From contig JACIWB010000004.1 in NCBI GenBank assembly GCA_014361245.1, positions 1 through 53,429 of the forward strand: a stretch of 53,429 nucleotides of DNA, written 5' to 3'. The notes under the pieces were generated by a model that saw only the letters and a program-made list of their open reading frames with translations, had not been told where the DNA came from and searched no databases. Every line of letters begins with the position of its first letter. The stretch's first letter is position 1. Made by a program: the position numbers and the translations under genes. Positions 40,113 through 49,636 of the stretch are shown here, one piece after another. The stretch comes from Thermoplasmatales archaeon. GTDB taxonomy: Archaea; Thermoplasmatota; E2; UBA202; JdFR-43.

Positions 40113-41855
40113 ATGAGTTTTTCAAAGATATTTATCCTTTTTATTATTTTTAATTTTGTATATGAGGCAAGTGGCAGTGTATTGATAAGTGAAGTATATT
40201 ATTATGCCCGCCCTAACAGAAATAATGAATATATATGCATAATAAATTCTGGAGAAGATGAAATATCTCTTGATGGATGGTATATAACGATTGATCCATT
40301 AAAAAATTTCAGCGAGCAAAATAAAATATTTCTTCCAAGCATAAATATGGCAAGAGGAGAAAAAATTTATCTAACCCAGAATGGAACATCTTTTAAAATG
40401 GAAACTGGTTTTGAAGCTAACTATGAATGGAATGATTGCTCTTCTTTGCCAGATATTAAAAAATATGGAAATTTTGCTCTTTCAAACAGCGGAGAAATAA
40501 TATGCCTGAAAGATAGATATAACAATACAGTTGATGTGGTTGTTTATGGAAATGCATCTTTTAACGAAGGATGGAATGGGAAAAGCATAGATGGGGTAAA
40601 GGAAGGAATTGTTTTAAGGAGAAAAGATAATATTGATACAAATTCAAGTTTTGAATGGGAATATAACAGAACATATATAATTGGTCAATCTGATTTTCCT
40701 CCATTCAAAGGAAAAGCAAGTAAAGCAAAAGTTTTTTGTTCCCCAGATTGCTCATATAGTTCAATTGAAAAGGAAATAAGAAATGCGAGTAAAATTCTTC
40801 TGAATTTGTATCTATTTACAAATCCATTTCTTGCTGATTTGCTTGAAAAGTCAAATGCGGATATAAAACTACTGCTCGATGGAAATGTTATTGGGGGAAT
40901 ACCAATGGAAGAAAGATATATTGCCTATAATTTAAACAAAAAGGAGCTTGTAAGATATATGATGGGCAATGAAAAAGAAGGCATATACAAAAGATATGAA
41001 TATAATCATGCAAAATATGCTGTAATAGATAACAGCAGGGTTATAATAGCATCAGCAAACTGGGGCAAGAGCGGCGTGCCAGTCGATGCTTCTTATGGTA
41101 ATAGAGAATGGGGGATAATAATTGAGGATGAAGGCATTGCAAATTTTCTTTCAAATGTTTTTGAAGACGACTGGAACCCCTCGATGCAGGACAGCATAAA
41201 ATTCGATGAAAATAGCATCACGCACGGCAGGCCCCCGCGCGATTATTCGATAAGCTATTTTATTCCAGAGGGATATTATAGTCCAAAATTTAGTCCTCTG
41301 TATGTAAATTCTTCTTTTGCCTATACAGTCATTCTTTCCCCTGATAATTCTGAAGAAGAAATAATAAATTTAATAAATTCTGCAGAAAAAAGAATTCTTG
41401 TTGAGCAGAATTATATAGATAAAGAATGGAAAAATGGTTTAAATCCTGTATTGCAAAAACTGATTGAAAAAAATGAGAGCGGTGTTGAAGTCAGAATAAT
41501 ACTTGATCATTCATATTATGAGGAAACAAAAAAGAAGAATGAGGAAATAAAAAATTTTTTAAAAAATATTGAAGTAAAACTTTCTGATGATCTGCCAATT
41601 CATAATAAGGGTATAATCGTAGATGATAAAGTTCTCATCTCCTCTATAAACTGGGGTGAAAATTCTTTCAGGAGAAACAGAGAGGTTGGTATAATAATTG
41701 AGAGTGCCGAAATTTCTAACTATTTTGAAGAAGTTTTCTGGTATGACTGGAATTTTAAAATAGAGGAAAAAGATAAAATTAATTATGAATTTTTATTAAT
41801 TCCTTCTCTATTCATAGGAACATTTATATTACTTTATCTATACTGGAGAAGATAA
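40113..41855 (+). CDS. Exported lamin-tail/phospholipase D-like protein with C-terminal membrane anchor
   Basis: 580 aa. Signal peptide (FSKIFILFIIFNFVYEASG), then a lamin-tail domain (LISEVYYYARPNRNNEYICI ... LDGWYI) to about residue 160. Two HxKxxxxD motifs: H299/K301/D306 (YNHAKYAVID) and H497/K499/D504 (PIHNKGIIVD), each followed by an INWG/ANWG segment. The end is one membrane helix and a basic tail (LFIGTFILLYLYWRR). Likely an outward-facing nuclease or phosphodiesterase. ATG directly follows the previous stop. Confidence 0.85.
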   Translation: MSFSKIFILFIIFNFVYEASGSVLISEVYYYARPNRNNEYICIINSGEDEISLDGWYITIDPLKNFSEQNKIFLPSINMARGEKIYLTQNGTSFKMETGFEANYEWNDCSSLPDIKKYGNFALSNSGEIICLKDRYNNTVDVVVYGNASFNEGWNGKSIDGVKEGIVLRRKDNIDTNSSFEWEYNRTYIIGQSDFPPFKGKASKAKVFCSPDCSYSSIEKEIRNASKILLNLYLFTNPFLADLLEKSNADIKLLLDGNVIGGIPMEERYIAYNLNKKELVRYMMGNEKEGIYKRYEYNHAKYAVIDNSRVIIASANWGKSGVPVDASYGNREWGIIIEDEGIANFLSNVFEDDWNPSMQDSIKFDENSITHGRPPRDYSISYFIPEGYYSPKFSPLYVNSSFAYTVILSPDNSEEEIINLINSAEKRILVEQNYIDKEWKNGLNPVLQKLIEKNESGVEVRIILDHSYYEETKKKNEEIKNFLKNIEVKLSDDLPIHNKGIIVDDKVLISSINWGENSFRRNREVGIIIESAEISNYFEEVFWYDWNFKIEEKDKINYEFLLIPSLFIGTFILLYLYWRR

Positions 41856-41856
41856 G

Positions 41857-42699
41857 ATGTTAATTGAAATCATCATTATATTGATAATAATCATTTCATT
41901 GATTTATGGTTTTATAAAAAAAATTCCATTATCTCTTATTTTAATTCTACTTAATATCATAATTTTTATAGTTACGATATTTTACATAAATTTGATAGAA
42001 GAATTTGCCTTCGCCCCTTCCTATCTTAGAAATTCGCCAAAAATTTACACAATTTTTACTTCACTGTTTATACACGGTGACTTTTATCATCTGATATCAA
42101 ATATGATTGGCTTATTTTTCATAGGTTTTCCTTTTGAAAACGTAGTAGGGCAGAAAAAATTCTTTTTGGTTTACATTTTATCAGGCATTTTTTCATCAAT
42201 TGCATTTTCCGTTTTCAGTTCGGGCAATCATTATCTGATAGGTGCCTCTGGAGCAATTTTCGGCTTGCTTGGTGCGTTTGCAGCCCTTTATCCGATGAAA
42301 AGAGTGATCATGCCCCTGCCATTTATTTTTGTTGAGTTGCCAGTATTGCTTTTTGCGCTCATTTATGCTTCAATAGAGACAATTTATACATTTGCTGGAA
42401 TTACTGATGGGATTGCTCACTCCGCCCATATGGGGGGATTTATTGCAGGAGTGTTATCCGCTCCATTTTTAAGGAGAAAATTCGTTTTTGAAAAAAGTTT
42501 TGATATAAATAAGCTTGAAGAATTACTCCAGAATGAAAGACAAAGGAAAATTTTTGAAAGAGCAAAAGAAGCAAGGGAAAAAGAAATTAGGGATGCGTGG
42601 ATAAAATATCTTCTAAAGGAAATAAAATGTCCTTTGTGCGGGGGAGAAATTGAAATAAATGGGGCAATAAAATGCAAAAAATGTGGTTACAAAAGATAA
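41857..42699 (+). CDS. Rhomboid intramembrane serine protease with C-terminal zinc ribbon
   Basis: 280 aa, about six membrane helices. Catalytic dyad: S131 in GASGAIFG and H191 in HSAHMGGF. The C-terminal soluble part ends in a zinc ribbon (CPLCGGEIEINGAIKCKKCG). One base after the PLD-like gene stop; 3' end overlaps the convergent presenilin-like gene by 13 nt. Cleaves membrane-anchored proteins; the anchored PLD-like protein next door is a conceivable substrate (inference). Confidence 0.9.
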   Translation: MLIEIIIILIIIISLIYGFIKKIPLSLILILLNIIIFIVTIFYINLIEEFAFAPSYLRNSPKIYTIFTSLFIHGDFYHLISNMIGLFFIGFPFENVVGQKKFFLVYILSGIFSSIAFSVFSSGNHYLIGASGAIFGLLGAFAALYPMKRVIMPLPFIFVELPVLLFALIYASIETIYTFAGITDGIAHSAHMGGFIAGVLSAPFLRRKFVFEKSFDINKLEELLQNERQRKIFERAKEAREKEIRDAWIKYLLKEIKCPLCGGEIEINGAIKCKKCGYKR

Positions 42700-43484
42700 T
42701 ATATGGCATACCCGACAATCGCCCCGGAGTTAAGGAAAGGTAGGCCCGGCTGGGGGGAGCGGGAAGCAAAAAAAAGGAGGGCGCTTAATCCAGCAATTGC
42801 CCCACATAGGGTAAGAATAAAACCATATACCCCATTCTGGAGATATGAGGCGGTTATGAGCATTCCTGGAATCACAACATCTCCGAGCCCCATATACATT
42901 GCATCCCTTCTTGAGTGCTTTTTAAATCTTTTTGGAAAAACTAAAAGCAAGGGTAAATTGCTTGAAATAGCATTTTTTGCAAGTTTAATCATGTGCTTTG
43001 TTTTATAAACTGATATAAAATCATATATTGCAAGGGCTAAAAGTAGAATTATTATATATGGTATTGGTAGAGATGAAAATATTGCTATTATACCAGATGC
43101 AAGGAAAATACCGAATATATTTATAATATACCATTTAGGATATTTTATCAGAAGAAAAATCATAAAAATTGAAAAAATAATTGAAAAAATAAAAGAATAA
43201 TGGCTGTTTATAAAATGGAAAAAAGCATCAAATATGGAAATAGATGTAATAAAAAAGAAAAATAAGAAAATATATTTTACAAGCTTTTCTCTGTATTTTA
43301 AAATTAAAAGAATTACGAAGGTGAATATAAGTATTGAAGAAATTATTATAAAAATATTTGCAGGATTTTCTGGATTTTCTATTGTATAGCCTTCTTTATG
43401 AAATGAATCTGCTACAATACAGGCGAGAAATTGGGAAATTATGAAAGCGAAAATAATTCCTATCTGTGCAATGTATTTTTTCAT
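42687..43484 (-). CDS. Presenilin-like intramembrane aspartyl protease (A22 family)
   Basis: 265 aa, about eight or nine membrane helices. Catalytic aspartates: D155 (AIYDFISVY) and D202 (MGLGDVVIPG); the PAL-type motif is QPGLPFLN at about 245-252. Matches archaeal presenilin/SPP homologues. ATG overlaps the gingipain-like gene's stop (ATGA), so the two are co-translated. Confidence 0.87.
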   Translation of the reverse strand: MKKYIAQIGIIFAFIISQFLACIVADSFHKEGYTIENPENPANIFIIISSILIFTFVILLILKYREKLVKYIFLFFFFITSISIFDAFFHFINSHYSFIFSIIFSIFMIFLLIKYPKWYIINIFGIFLASGIIAIFSSLPIPYIIILLLALAIYDFISVYKTKHMIKLAKNAISSNLPLLLVFPKRFKKHSRRDAMYMGLGDVVIPGMLITASYLQNGVYGFILTLCGAIAGLSALLFFASRSPQPGLPFLNSGAIVGYAIYYLL

Positions 43485-45580
43485 AATAAATTCATTAATT
43501 TAAATATCGCCTCTAATATTTTCAAAAAAATATTCTCTCTGAAAATTGGTATTGAAATGCTCGCTGGCTCACTCCATTCACTTATTCCTCCATATTCATC
43601 CTTTGCTATAACTTTTACAATATAAATCCCTCTCTTTTCCCATGAATGAGTTGCATTTACAGTTTCATTTGCAATGAAGGGACCAATCCAATCGCTCACA
43701 TTTCCATCTCCCCAGTTCCATTTATAATAAATTGCATCTCCTTCTGCATCAATTGCAAATGTTGAAAAAGAATATTCGTTTTTTATTCTTCCTTTGTTTG
43801 AGCCAGCTGGCTTCTGCGGCTTTTCTGGCGGGCTATTCACATGCAGATTTATGGAAGGGTCACCGAAAAGATTTAGCTGGTAGTAGCACCATCTCATCAT
43901 CGAGCGATTTATTAAATATAGGTTATCCTCTTTTGAATCCTGATTTGCCTTGCCTATACTGAATATTTTCTCTCCAAAAATTGCATCAACAAACTCACGA
44001 TGGTAGCGCTGCGAATCACCGTCTGTGCGATATGACCAGAAAAAGCCATAGCGAGCGTTCATTATGCAAGCAAATGCTCCATTCTCACTTTTTGTGAGAT
44101 ATTCTGCCATGCAATCGTCATAATCAAATGCCCCCGCATAGCAACCCTGCGAATAAATGAGGCAATATTTATTATTTTCAAGCCCTTCAACATCTTCCGG
44201 CATTAATCTCATGTTATAGTTTGTGCTTGAATGCCCGAGGTGATGTATCATATGGGTTCCTCTATTTATAACATTTAAAATATCTTCTTTATTCCAGTAG
44301 CCATCTTCACCATCATACAATTTTGTTATATTATAGCTTAAAGGTATTCCTTTTGTGCTATATCCGTCATCATTGCACTCTCCTATGAGTTGCTCAAGAT
44401 AATTTCCTCCATAACTTGCAATTCCATAATCTCCAAGATATTCACCAGCAAGACATATTTCATTCAGATAAATCTCATCTATTTTTGTTTTATCATATTC
44501 TATTGTTTTTTCCACAAAATTTTTTGCTTCCTGCAAACTATTTACACAAGCCCTCCCAACATATACCTCTGCAATTAAATCTACATCCTTGCCATTCTCC
44601 CCATCTGTTGGCTCACCCCATTTATCATCCTTATCATAATTGAATGTCCCATCAAGACAAGCATAGTATAAATCAGTTGGCATAAAAGTTTCATAGGGGT
44701 CAACATTTTCATCAAGTCCATAAACCCATAGCATTTTTGCTGGAATAATATCTATATCCCCACCGAGCAAAACATATTCAATTCCATAGTTAATATAGGC
44801 ATTTCTTATATAATCCCTTAATTTATCTGCATCATACCCAATATCTTCAATTTTTTCAACAATTGTTTTTATCCCCCTGCTTTCCTTATATTCTTTCAAT
44901 TCATTAAAATTGCTTTCAAGTTTTTTATTTGTAATAATTAATAGCTCATATGATTGAGACAAATCATTCGTTTTATATGTATTTAAAACTTCGGGATTAT
45001 CCACTTTTTTAACCACTTCTTTTTTATCCTTTTCAACTCCTCTGAAAAGAGGATTAACTTTTCCTTCGCATAATTCAACTTCAATTGTTATCTCCTTGTA
45101 GTAAAAAATTTCTCCAGAAGAAGGTATATATTGCACTGGATGAATGGCGAGCACAAGGATATTATAGCCCCTGAAAGAATATGTTCCTATTTCAGTAAAA
45201 ATTTTTCCAGGATAAACATTTAAATTGAAATTTTTAAATGGAAAGATTTTTTCACTTCCTAAAGGAATGGATTTTTCAACGGGCATCAAATTATACCCCT
45301 TTCCAAGAGAAATTTTTTCTCCTGCAAATGCATTTATTTTTTTGACATATTTACCTTGGGGTAAAAGAATATATGAAGGGTATGCAGGCAGAGCGGGCTC
45401 ACCAGAATTTCCATAAGTAGAAGATTTTTCCAGATATACCTCATCATATAAGATGTTATTGCACATAATTTTTTTTAAAACAGGTTGAGAAAATGAATAT
45501 TTTATTTCCATTTTATCCTTTGCCAAACTTATGCTAGGGAGAAAAAGAAGTATTGCTAATATTATTGCAATTTTATTCAT
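43481..45580 (-). CDS. Secreted gingipain-like (C25) cysteine protease with PKD-like domain
   Basis: 699 aa from ATG 45580, which yields the signal peptide NKIAIILAILLFLPSISLA; the frame extends upstream only as antisense of hisS. Propeptide-like beta region to about 190, then a C25 catalytic domain: YELLIITNKKLESNFNELKEYK, YVLLGGDIDIIPA, H450 in HHLGHSSTN and C480 in YSQGCYAGAF. After about 590 there is a PKD/Ig module (DAEGDAIYYKWNWGDGNVSD), and a short hydrophobic end. Extracellular protein degradation is the expected role. Confidence 0.88.
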   Translation of the reverse strand: MNKIAIILAILLFLPSISLAKDKMEIKYSFSQPVLKKIMCNNILYDEVYLEKSSTYGNSGEPALPAYPSYILLPQGKYVKKINAFAGEKISLGKGYNLMPVEKSIPLGSEKIFPFKNFNLNVYPGKIFTEIGTYSFRGYNILVLAIHPVQYIPSSGEIFYYKEITIEVELCEGKVNPLFRGVEKDKKEVVKKVDNPEVLNTYKTNDLSQSYELLIITNKKLESNFNELKEYKESRGIKTIVEKIEDIGYDADKLRDYIRNAYINYGIEYVLLGGDIDIIPAKMLWVYGLDENVDPYETFMPTDLYYACLDGTFNYDKDDKWGEPTDGENGKDVDLIAEVYVGRACVNSLQEAKNFVEKTIEYDKTKIDEIYLNEICLAGEYLGDYGIASYGGNYLEQLIGECNDDGYSTKGIPLSYNITKLYDGEDGYWNKEDILNVINRGTHMIHHLGHSSTNYNMRLMPEDVEGLENNKYCLIYSQGCYAGAFDYDDCMAEYLTKSENGAFACIMNARYGFFWSYRTDGDSQRYHREFVDAIFGEKIFSIGKANQDSKEDNLYLINRSMMRWCYYQLNLFGDPSINLHVNSPPEKPQKPAGSNKGRIKNEYSFSTFAIDAEGDAIYYKWNWGDGNVSDWIGPFIANETVNATHSWEKRGIYIVKVIAKDEYGGISEWSEPASISIPIFRENIFLKILEAIFKLMNLL

Positions 45581-45600
45581 GCATTGTAAATAAATCTCAA

Positions 45601-45608
45601 ATTTAAAT
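45601..45608. promoter_or_regulatory. Palindromic TATA box shared by divergent hisS and gingipain-like genes
   Basis: ATTTAAAT is its own complement. Its centre is 25.5 bp from the hisS ATG (45630) and 24.5 bp from the gingipain-like ATG (45580). Both distances suit a leaderless start, so one TBP site may serve both directions. Confidence 0.55.
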
Positions 45609-45629
45609 ATAACTAATTCATTTATTCTC

Positions 45630-46832
45630 ATGATTGAAAAACCTCGCGGAACAAGGGACTTTCCTCCAGAAGAAATGAAAAAAAGAAGGGCAATTGAGAA
45701 AAAGCTGAGAGAAATATTTGAGAGATATGGATATGAGGAAATAATGACCCCCACAATAGAGCATCTCGAACTTTTTACCCTGAAATCTGGAGAAGGAATA
45801 ATAGAAGAAACATATGCCTTTGAGGACAAGGCGGGAAGAAAGCTCGCCCTGCGCCCCGAGCTGACGGCGCCAGCCATGAGGATGTATGTTGAGAGGTATC
45901 AGATGGAAGCAAAGCCAATCAAGTTTTATTATTTTGGAAATTGCTTTAGGTATGACAGACCTCAGCAGGCGAGATACAGGGAATTCTGGCAATTTGGTTG
46001 CGAGCTTATAGGGAGTGAAACGCCGGAGGCAATTGCAGAGCTTATAGCACTTGCATATAACTCACTGAAAGAAGCGGGGTTGAAAAAAATTGTGCTAAGG
46101 GTAGGAAATCTTGATATTTTAAGGAGATTTCTTGATGGAATAGGGGGAAATTTTCCGGAGATAATGAGGCTTATAGATAAAAAGGATTTTGAATCGCTCA
46201 AGAAAAAAATTGATAAGTTTGATGAATTCATGGATTTTATAAAAATAAATGATTTAAATGAACTGAAATTTGAAGAAGCAAAAAGAATGAAGGAGATAAT
46301 TGAATATATTGAAGTTTTTGGTATTCCATATAATATTGATTTGTCAATAGCAAGAGGTCTTGAGTATTACATTGGAACTGTTTTTGAAATAGATGCTCCC
46401 TCACTTGGAGCGGAAAAACAGATATGTGGGGGAGGAGAATATAGCATTGTCCCAATTCTTGGAGGAAAAAAAATTCCTACAAGTGGTTTTGCAATCGGTT
46501 TTGATAGAGTTTTGATTGCTCTTGAAAGAGAAAATTTTAAGATAGATGGAAATGGGGAAAAATTTTATGTAGCATATATAGGAGAGATGCTCAAGGAAGC
46601 TTTAAATCTTGCAAATAAGCTCAGAAAAAATGGACTAAGAATTGATGTTGAATTGATGAGGAGGAATATTTCAAAATCTCTTGAATTTGCTGATAAAAAA
46701 GGAATAAAAAAAGTAATTATTGTTGCACCGGATGAATGGAAAAAGGGAAAAATTATTTTAAAAAATCTTGAAAGCGGTGAGCAGAAAGAATTAAAAATTG
46801 AGGAAATTGAAAAGCATCTTATTTCTTCCTAA
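45630..46832 (+). CDS. hisS: Histidyl-tRNA synthetase
   Basis: 400 aa. Class II motifs: RGTRDFPPEEM at the start, TPTIEHLELF, LRPELTAPAMRMYV (motif 2), FYYFGNCFRYDRPQQARYREFWQFG, the HisRS-specific ARGLEYYIGTVFEI, and motif 3 TSGFAIGFDRVLIAL. The C-terminal anticodon-binding domain begins about residue 310. Length is normal for a compact archaeal HisRS. Confidence 0.96.
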   Translation: MIEKPRGTRDFPPEEMKKRRAIEKKLREIFERYGYEEIMTPTIEHLELFTLKSGEGIIEETYAFEDKAGRKLALRPELTAPAMRMYVERYQMEAKPIKFYYFGNCFRYDRPQQARYREFWQFGCELIGSETPEAIAELIALAYNSLKEAGLKKIVLRVGNLDILRRFLDGIGGNFPEIMRLIDKKDFESLKKKIDKFDEFMDFIKINDLNELKFEEAKRMKEIIEYIEVFGIPYNIDLSIARGLEYYIGTVFEIDAPSLGAEKQICGGGEYSIVPILGGKKIPTSGFAIGFDRVLIALERENFKIDGNGEKFYVAYIGEMLKEALNLANKLRKNGLRIDVELMRRNISKSLEFADKKGIKKVIIVAPDEWKKGKIILKNLESGEQKELKIEEIEKHLISS

Positions 46833-47172
46833 CAATAAGGCGGTAGCCATCCTTTCCAGTGATAACAAGTTTCTCTCCTTTTTTAACATCTTCTTCAGAA
46901 ATTGCATTCCATAACTCCCCTCTGAATAAAATCTTTCCATCTTTTCCAGCTTTTATATTTTCATATGCCTCGCATTCCTCTCCTATTAGCAAACCTATTT
47001 CTGGCTTCTTTCCCCATATTTTTAATATTTTGTAAATTATAAAAAGGAAGAATAAGATAAAGATAAGAATTATTGCCAGCGATATTGCTGTTGAAATTTT
47101 GGAGCAAAATATTAAGGGATAGAGGAATATTATAGCCACTATTAATGCAATAAATATCACTATTTTAGCCAT
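46819..47172 (-). CDS. Short NfeD-like membrane protein
   Basis: 117 aa: two membrane helices (IVIFIALIVAIIFLYPLIF; ISLAIILIFILFFLFIIYKIL) then an OB-fold (IGEECEAYENIKAGKDGKI ... GEKLVITGKDGYRL). The protease domain of long NfeD proteins is absent. Encoded one base after the slipin gene, the standard NfeD-slipin pair for membrane-domain organisation. 3' end overlaps hisS by 14 nt. Confidence 0.87.
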   Translation of the reverse strand: MAKIVIFIALIVAIIFLYPLIFCSKISTAISLAIILIFILFFLFIIYKILKIWGKKPEIGLLIGEECEAYENIKAGKDGKILFRGELWNAISEEDVKKGEKLVITGKDGYRLIVRKK

Positions 47173-47173
47173 C

Positions 47174-47941
47174 CTATTCCTTCTTTAATCCCTTTGCAAT
47201 TCCGACCATTTTTCCAATTTCTGTTCCACCAGCAACAACTATCAAATTTTTCTCCCTTGCAATTTCAGATAAAGTTTGAAGTTCCCTCAACTTCATTGCT
47301 GAAGGGGATTTATCATATAATTTCGCAGCCTGTGTCATTTTTTCCGAAGCGAGATACTCTCCTTCTGCCATTATTATCCTGCTCCTCTTTTCTCTTTCCG
47401 CCTCAGCCTGCTTTGCGAGGGCACGCTGCATTCCTTCTGGAAGGACAACATCTTTGATTGTTACAGCAGTCACTTTTATTCCCCATGGGTCTGTCGCAAG
47501 GTCTATGGTCTCCTGCAATCTTTTATTAAGCTCATCTCTTTTTGAAAGAAGTTCATCCAGCTCAACCTGTCCAATTACATCTCTTAAAGTTGTCTGGGCA
47601 AGCAGGCCAGTCGCAATCATATAATTTTGAACCTGTGTAACCGCTTTATTGGGGTCAAAAACTCTGAAATAGACAACCGCATCAACATCAACAGATACAT
47701 TATCGCGGGTTATTATCCTCTGCTTTGGCACATCAGCAACCCTAACCCTTAAATCTATCCTGATTGGCTTATCAATTATTGGAATGATGAAAACAAGCCC
47801 CGGCCCCTTCACACCCAGCAGGCGCCCAAGCCTGAAAACAACAATCCTTTCGTATTCAGAAAGAACTCTTATAGAGGATGCAATAATCGATATTATCACA
47901 AGCAGCAGAATAAATAGCAGGAAAATTTCTACAGGTGTCAT
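47174..47941 (-). CDS. Slipin/stomatin-like SPFH protein
   Basis: 255 aa from ATG 47941 (47956 also in frame). N-terminal membrane helix (EIFLLFILLLVIISIIASS), then SPFH domain: EYERIVVFRLGRLLGVKGPGL, DLRVRVADVPKQRIITRDNVS, VQVELDELLSKRDELN and a helical QAEAEREKRSRIIMAEGEYL end. Forms oligomeric membrane scaffolds with NfeD. Confidence 0.93.
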   Translation of the reverse strand: MTPVEIFLLFILLLVIISIIASSIRVLSEYERIVVFRLGRLLGVKGPGLVFIIPIIDKPIRIDLRVRVADVPKQRIITRDNVSVDVDAVVYFRVFDPNKAVTQVQNYMIATGLLAQTTLRDVIGQVELDELLSKRDELNKRLQETIDLATDPWGIKVTAVTIKDVVLPEGMQRALAKQAEAEREKRSRIIMAEGEYLASEKMTQAAKLYDKSPSAMKLRELQTLSEIAREKNLIVVAGGTEIGKMVGIAKGLKKE

Positions 47942-48022
47942 AATATAGAAATGCAAATTGGAATATAATTTTATTGTTATGGTTTGCCAGTTTGCATCGT
48001 CCGTTTAAAATTTAACTCAGTT

Positions 48023-49441
48023 TTAAAATATTTTAAAAACCCTTATTTTAGCGGTTGCATTCTGTTGCATCCTATCATATGCAATAACTTTTATTTCATG
48101 ATTTGCCACCGAAAATTCACTCCATACCCATGAATACGGCTCGCTTAAATCAGTAAATTTAAGCTGATTATCTATGTAAAACTCTACTTTTTCTATACCC
48201 AAGCTTGAGGTTGCACTTGCCATTATTGTGATTTTTCCTAATATGAACGGGGCATTCATTGGAATTATTTCTCTGTCCATGATATAGAGATAATTTCCTG
48301 GCTTCAATATACTAACTTCCAAAGTAGGCAACTTTTGCATTATTGCAAAAAAGCTGAATGAAGTTATATTTGCCCATAAATAATTTGCCTGTTTGTTTAT
48401 GCCTTTATTTTCATACCATCCTTGCAAAAACCATTCATTTCCATCATATTTTAGAATTTCAAAATATTCTTCATATTCCTCATCTTCATAGTATATTGAT
48501 ATGTTTGCCCATCTATCTCCTTTTGCCTCTATGCATTTCCCTGTGTTCCTCCAGCCATCTGGCTCAGGCAATGAGGTTGCTAATCCACTAATCGTTAAAT
48601 TTCCGGAATAGGTATTCAATTCTATTTCTGTTGGGAAAAATGAGGAAAATTTGCATCTATGCAAGTCATTTTTATTGCTTTCTGTAAAATTCAAATCTAT
48701 TTCATAGTTTTCGAAATTGCAATTTGAGATATTATTTTCATCTGAAAGATAGAGATGCATCCCAACTGAATTATTATAAAAATAGCAATTTATCACGCTA
48801 TTTTCATTTGAATGAAACATATAAAGTGCTCTGTAATAATACTGATTGAAGGAGGAGCAATTTTCAAATTTATTGCTGTTTGAAAACCATAAAATTATTC
48901 CATCATCATTTTCATAAAAATTGCAATTTTTTATTATATTGCTGAAAGAATTATCAAGAGCAATTCCATAATTTTCATTTCTATATGCACTGCAGTTGAA
49001 TATTGAATTTTCCGAGGAGTTATAAAAATAAATTCCGTAATAATGGTTGTCATAAAAGTTGCTGTTTCTTATCTGATTATTCTCTGAATTGTTAAACCCT
49101 ATTCCTAAAAGATTTTCATAGCAATTTACATTTTCAACTATTCCATTTGTAACATTTTTTAGGTATATGCCACATCTCCCATTGTAAATTTTGCAATTCC
49201 TTATGATAAAATAAACGCTCGTATTTTCTATCCTAATTCCATCCTCGCCGAGCGCATTTATCTCGTAATTCTGAATTACATATGGATTTTTCTGGCTCCC
49301 ATCGCCCGCCCATCCCTCGCCGCCCGCCTGGCTTGCAAAATCTGAGTTTCCATTTATATGTATTGGAGCATGGGCTGAAGCATTTATAAATAAAAATAGC
49401 CCAAATAGAAGAATGAGCCAGATAGCATATTTTAATTTCAT
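48023..49441 (-). CDS. Secreted NosD-type beta-helix protein with Ig-like C-terminus
   Basis: 472 aa. Signal peptide (KLKYAIWLILLFGLFLFINASA), then PIHINGNSDFASQAGGEGWAG and DGSQKNPYVIQNYEI, typical of archaeal NosD surface proteins. Beta-helix rungs (YGIYFYNSSENSIFNCSAYRN and similar) run to about 270, followed by a linker domain and an Ig-like end (GIEKVEFYIDNQLKFTDLSEP). A GAGGAGA ribosome site precedes the ATG. Likely surface adhesion or glycan-related; no active site assigned. Confidence 0.82.
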   Translation of the reverse strand: MKLKYAIWLILLFGLFLFINASAHAPIHINGNSDFASQAGGEGWAGDGSQKNPYVIQNYEINALGEDGIRIENTSVYFIIRNCKIYNGRCGIYLKNVTNGIVENVNCYENLLGIGFNNSENNQIRNSNFYDNHYYGIYFYNSSENSIFNCSAYRNENYGIALDNSFSNIIKNCNFYENDDGIILWFSNSNKFENCSSFNQYYYRALYMFHSNENSVINCYFYNNSVGMHLYLSDENNISNCNFENYEIDLNFTESNKNDLHRCKFSSFFPTEIELNTYSGNLTISGLATSLPEPDGWRNTGKCIEAKGDRWANISIYYEDEEYEEYFEILKYDGNEWFLQGWYENKGINKQANYLWANITSFSFFAIMQKLPTLEVSILKPGNYLYIMDREIIPMNAPFILGKITIMASATSSLGIEKVEFYIDNQLKFTDLSEPYSWVWSEFSVANHEIKVIAYDRMQQNATAKIRVFKIF

Positions 49442-49483
49442 TTTCTCCTCAAAAAATAAAGCAGGCGCTTATTTAAATTTTTT

Positions 49484-49636
49484 CTACTTAAAAAATTTTG
49501 TAAGCCATAAAATTAATCCAGATATGAAAAAAACAATCCATAATAGGTAGAGATAAAATATTCTTCTTATCCACTTTGCTTTTTTTTCAGGAGTATCAAA
49601 AAATTTTCCTAATATTTCATCTTCTTCAATCTTCAT
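49484..49636 (-). CDS. 50-aa single-span membrane protein coupled to atpD
   Basis: ATG 49636 overlaps the atpD end by 11 nt. Soluble N-terminus ([21 protein letters not shown]) then one membrane helix (FYLYLLWIVFFISGLILWL). The coupling with an ATPase gene suggests a small accessory or assembly protein; not a recognised subunit. Confidence 0.7.
   Translation of the reverse strand: MKIEEDEILGKFFDTPEKKAKWIRRIFYLYLLWIVFFISGLILWLTKFFK

Noticed and set aside
45581-45877. 99-residue N-terminal extension of the gingipain-like protein
   Set aside because: It is antisense to conserved hisS sequence, and the signal peptide begins at ATG 45580.
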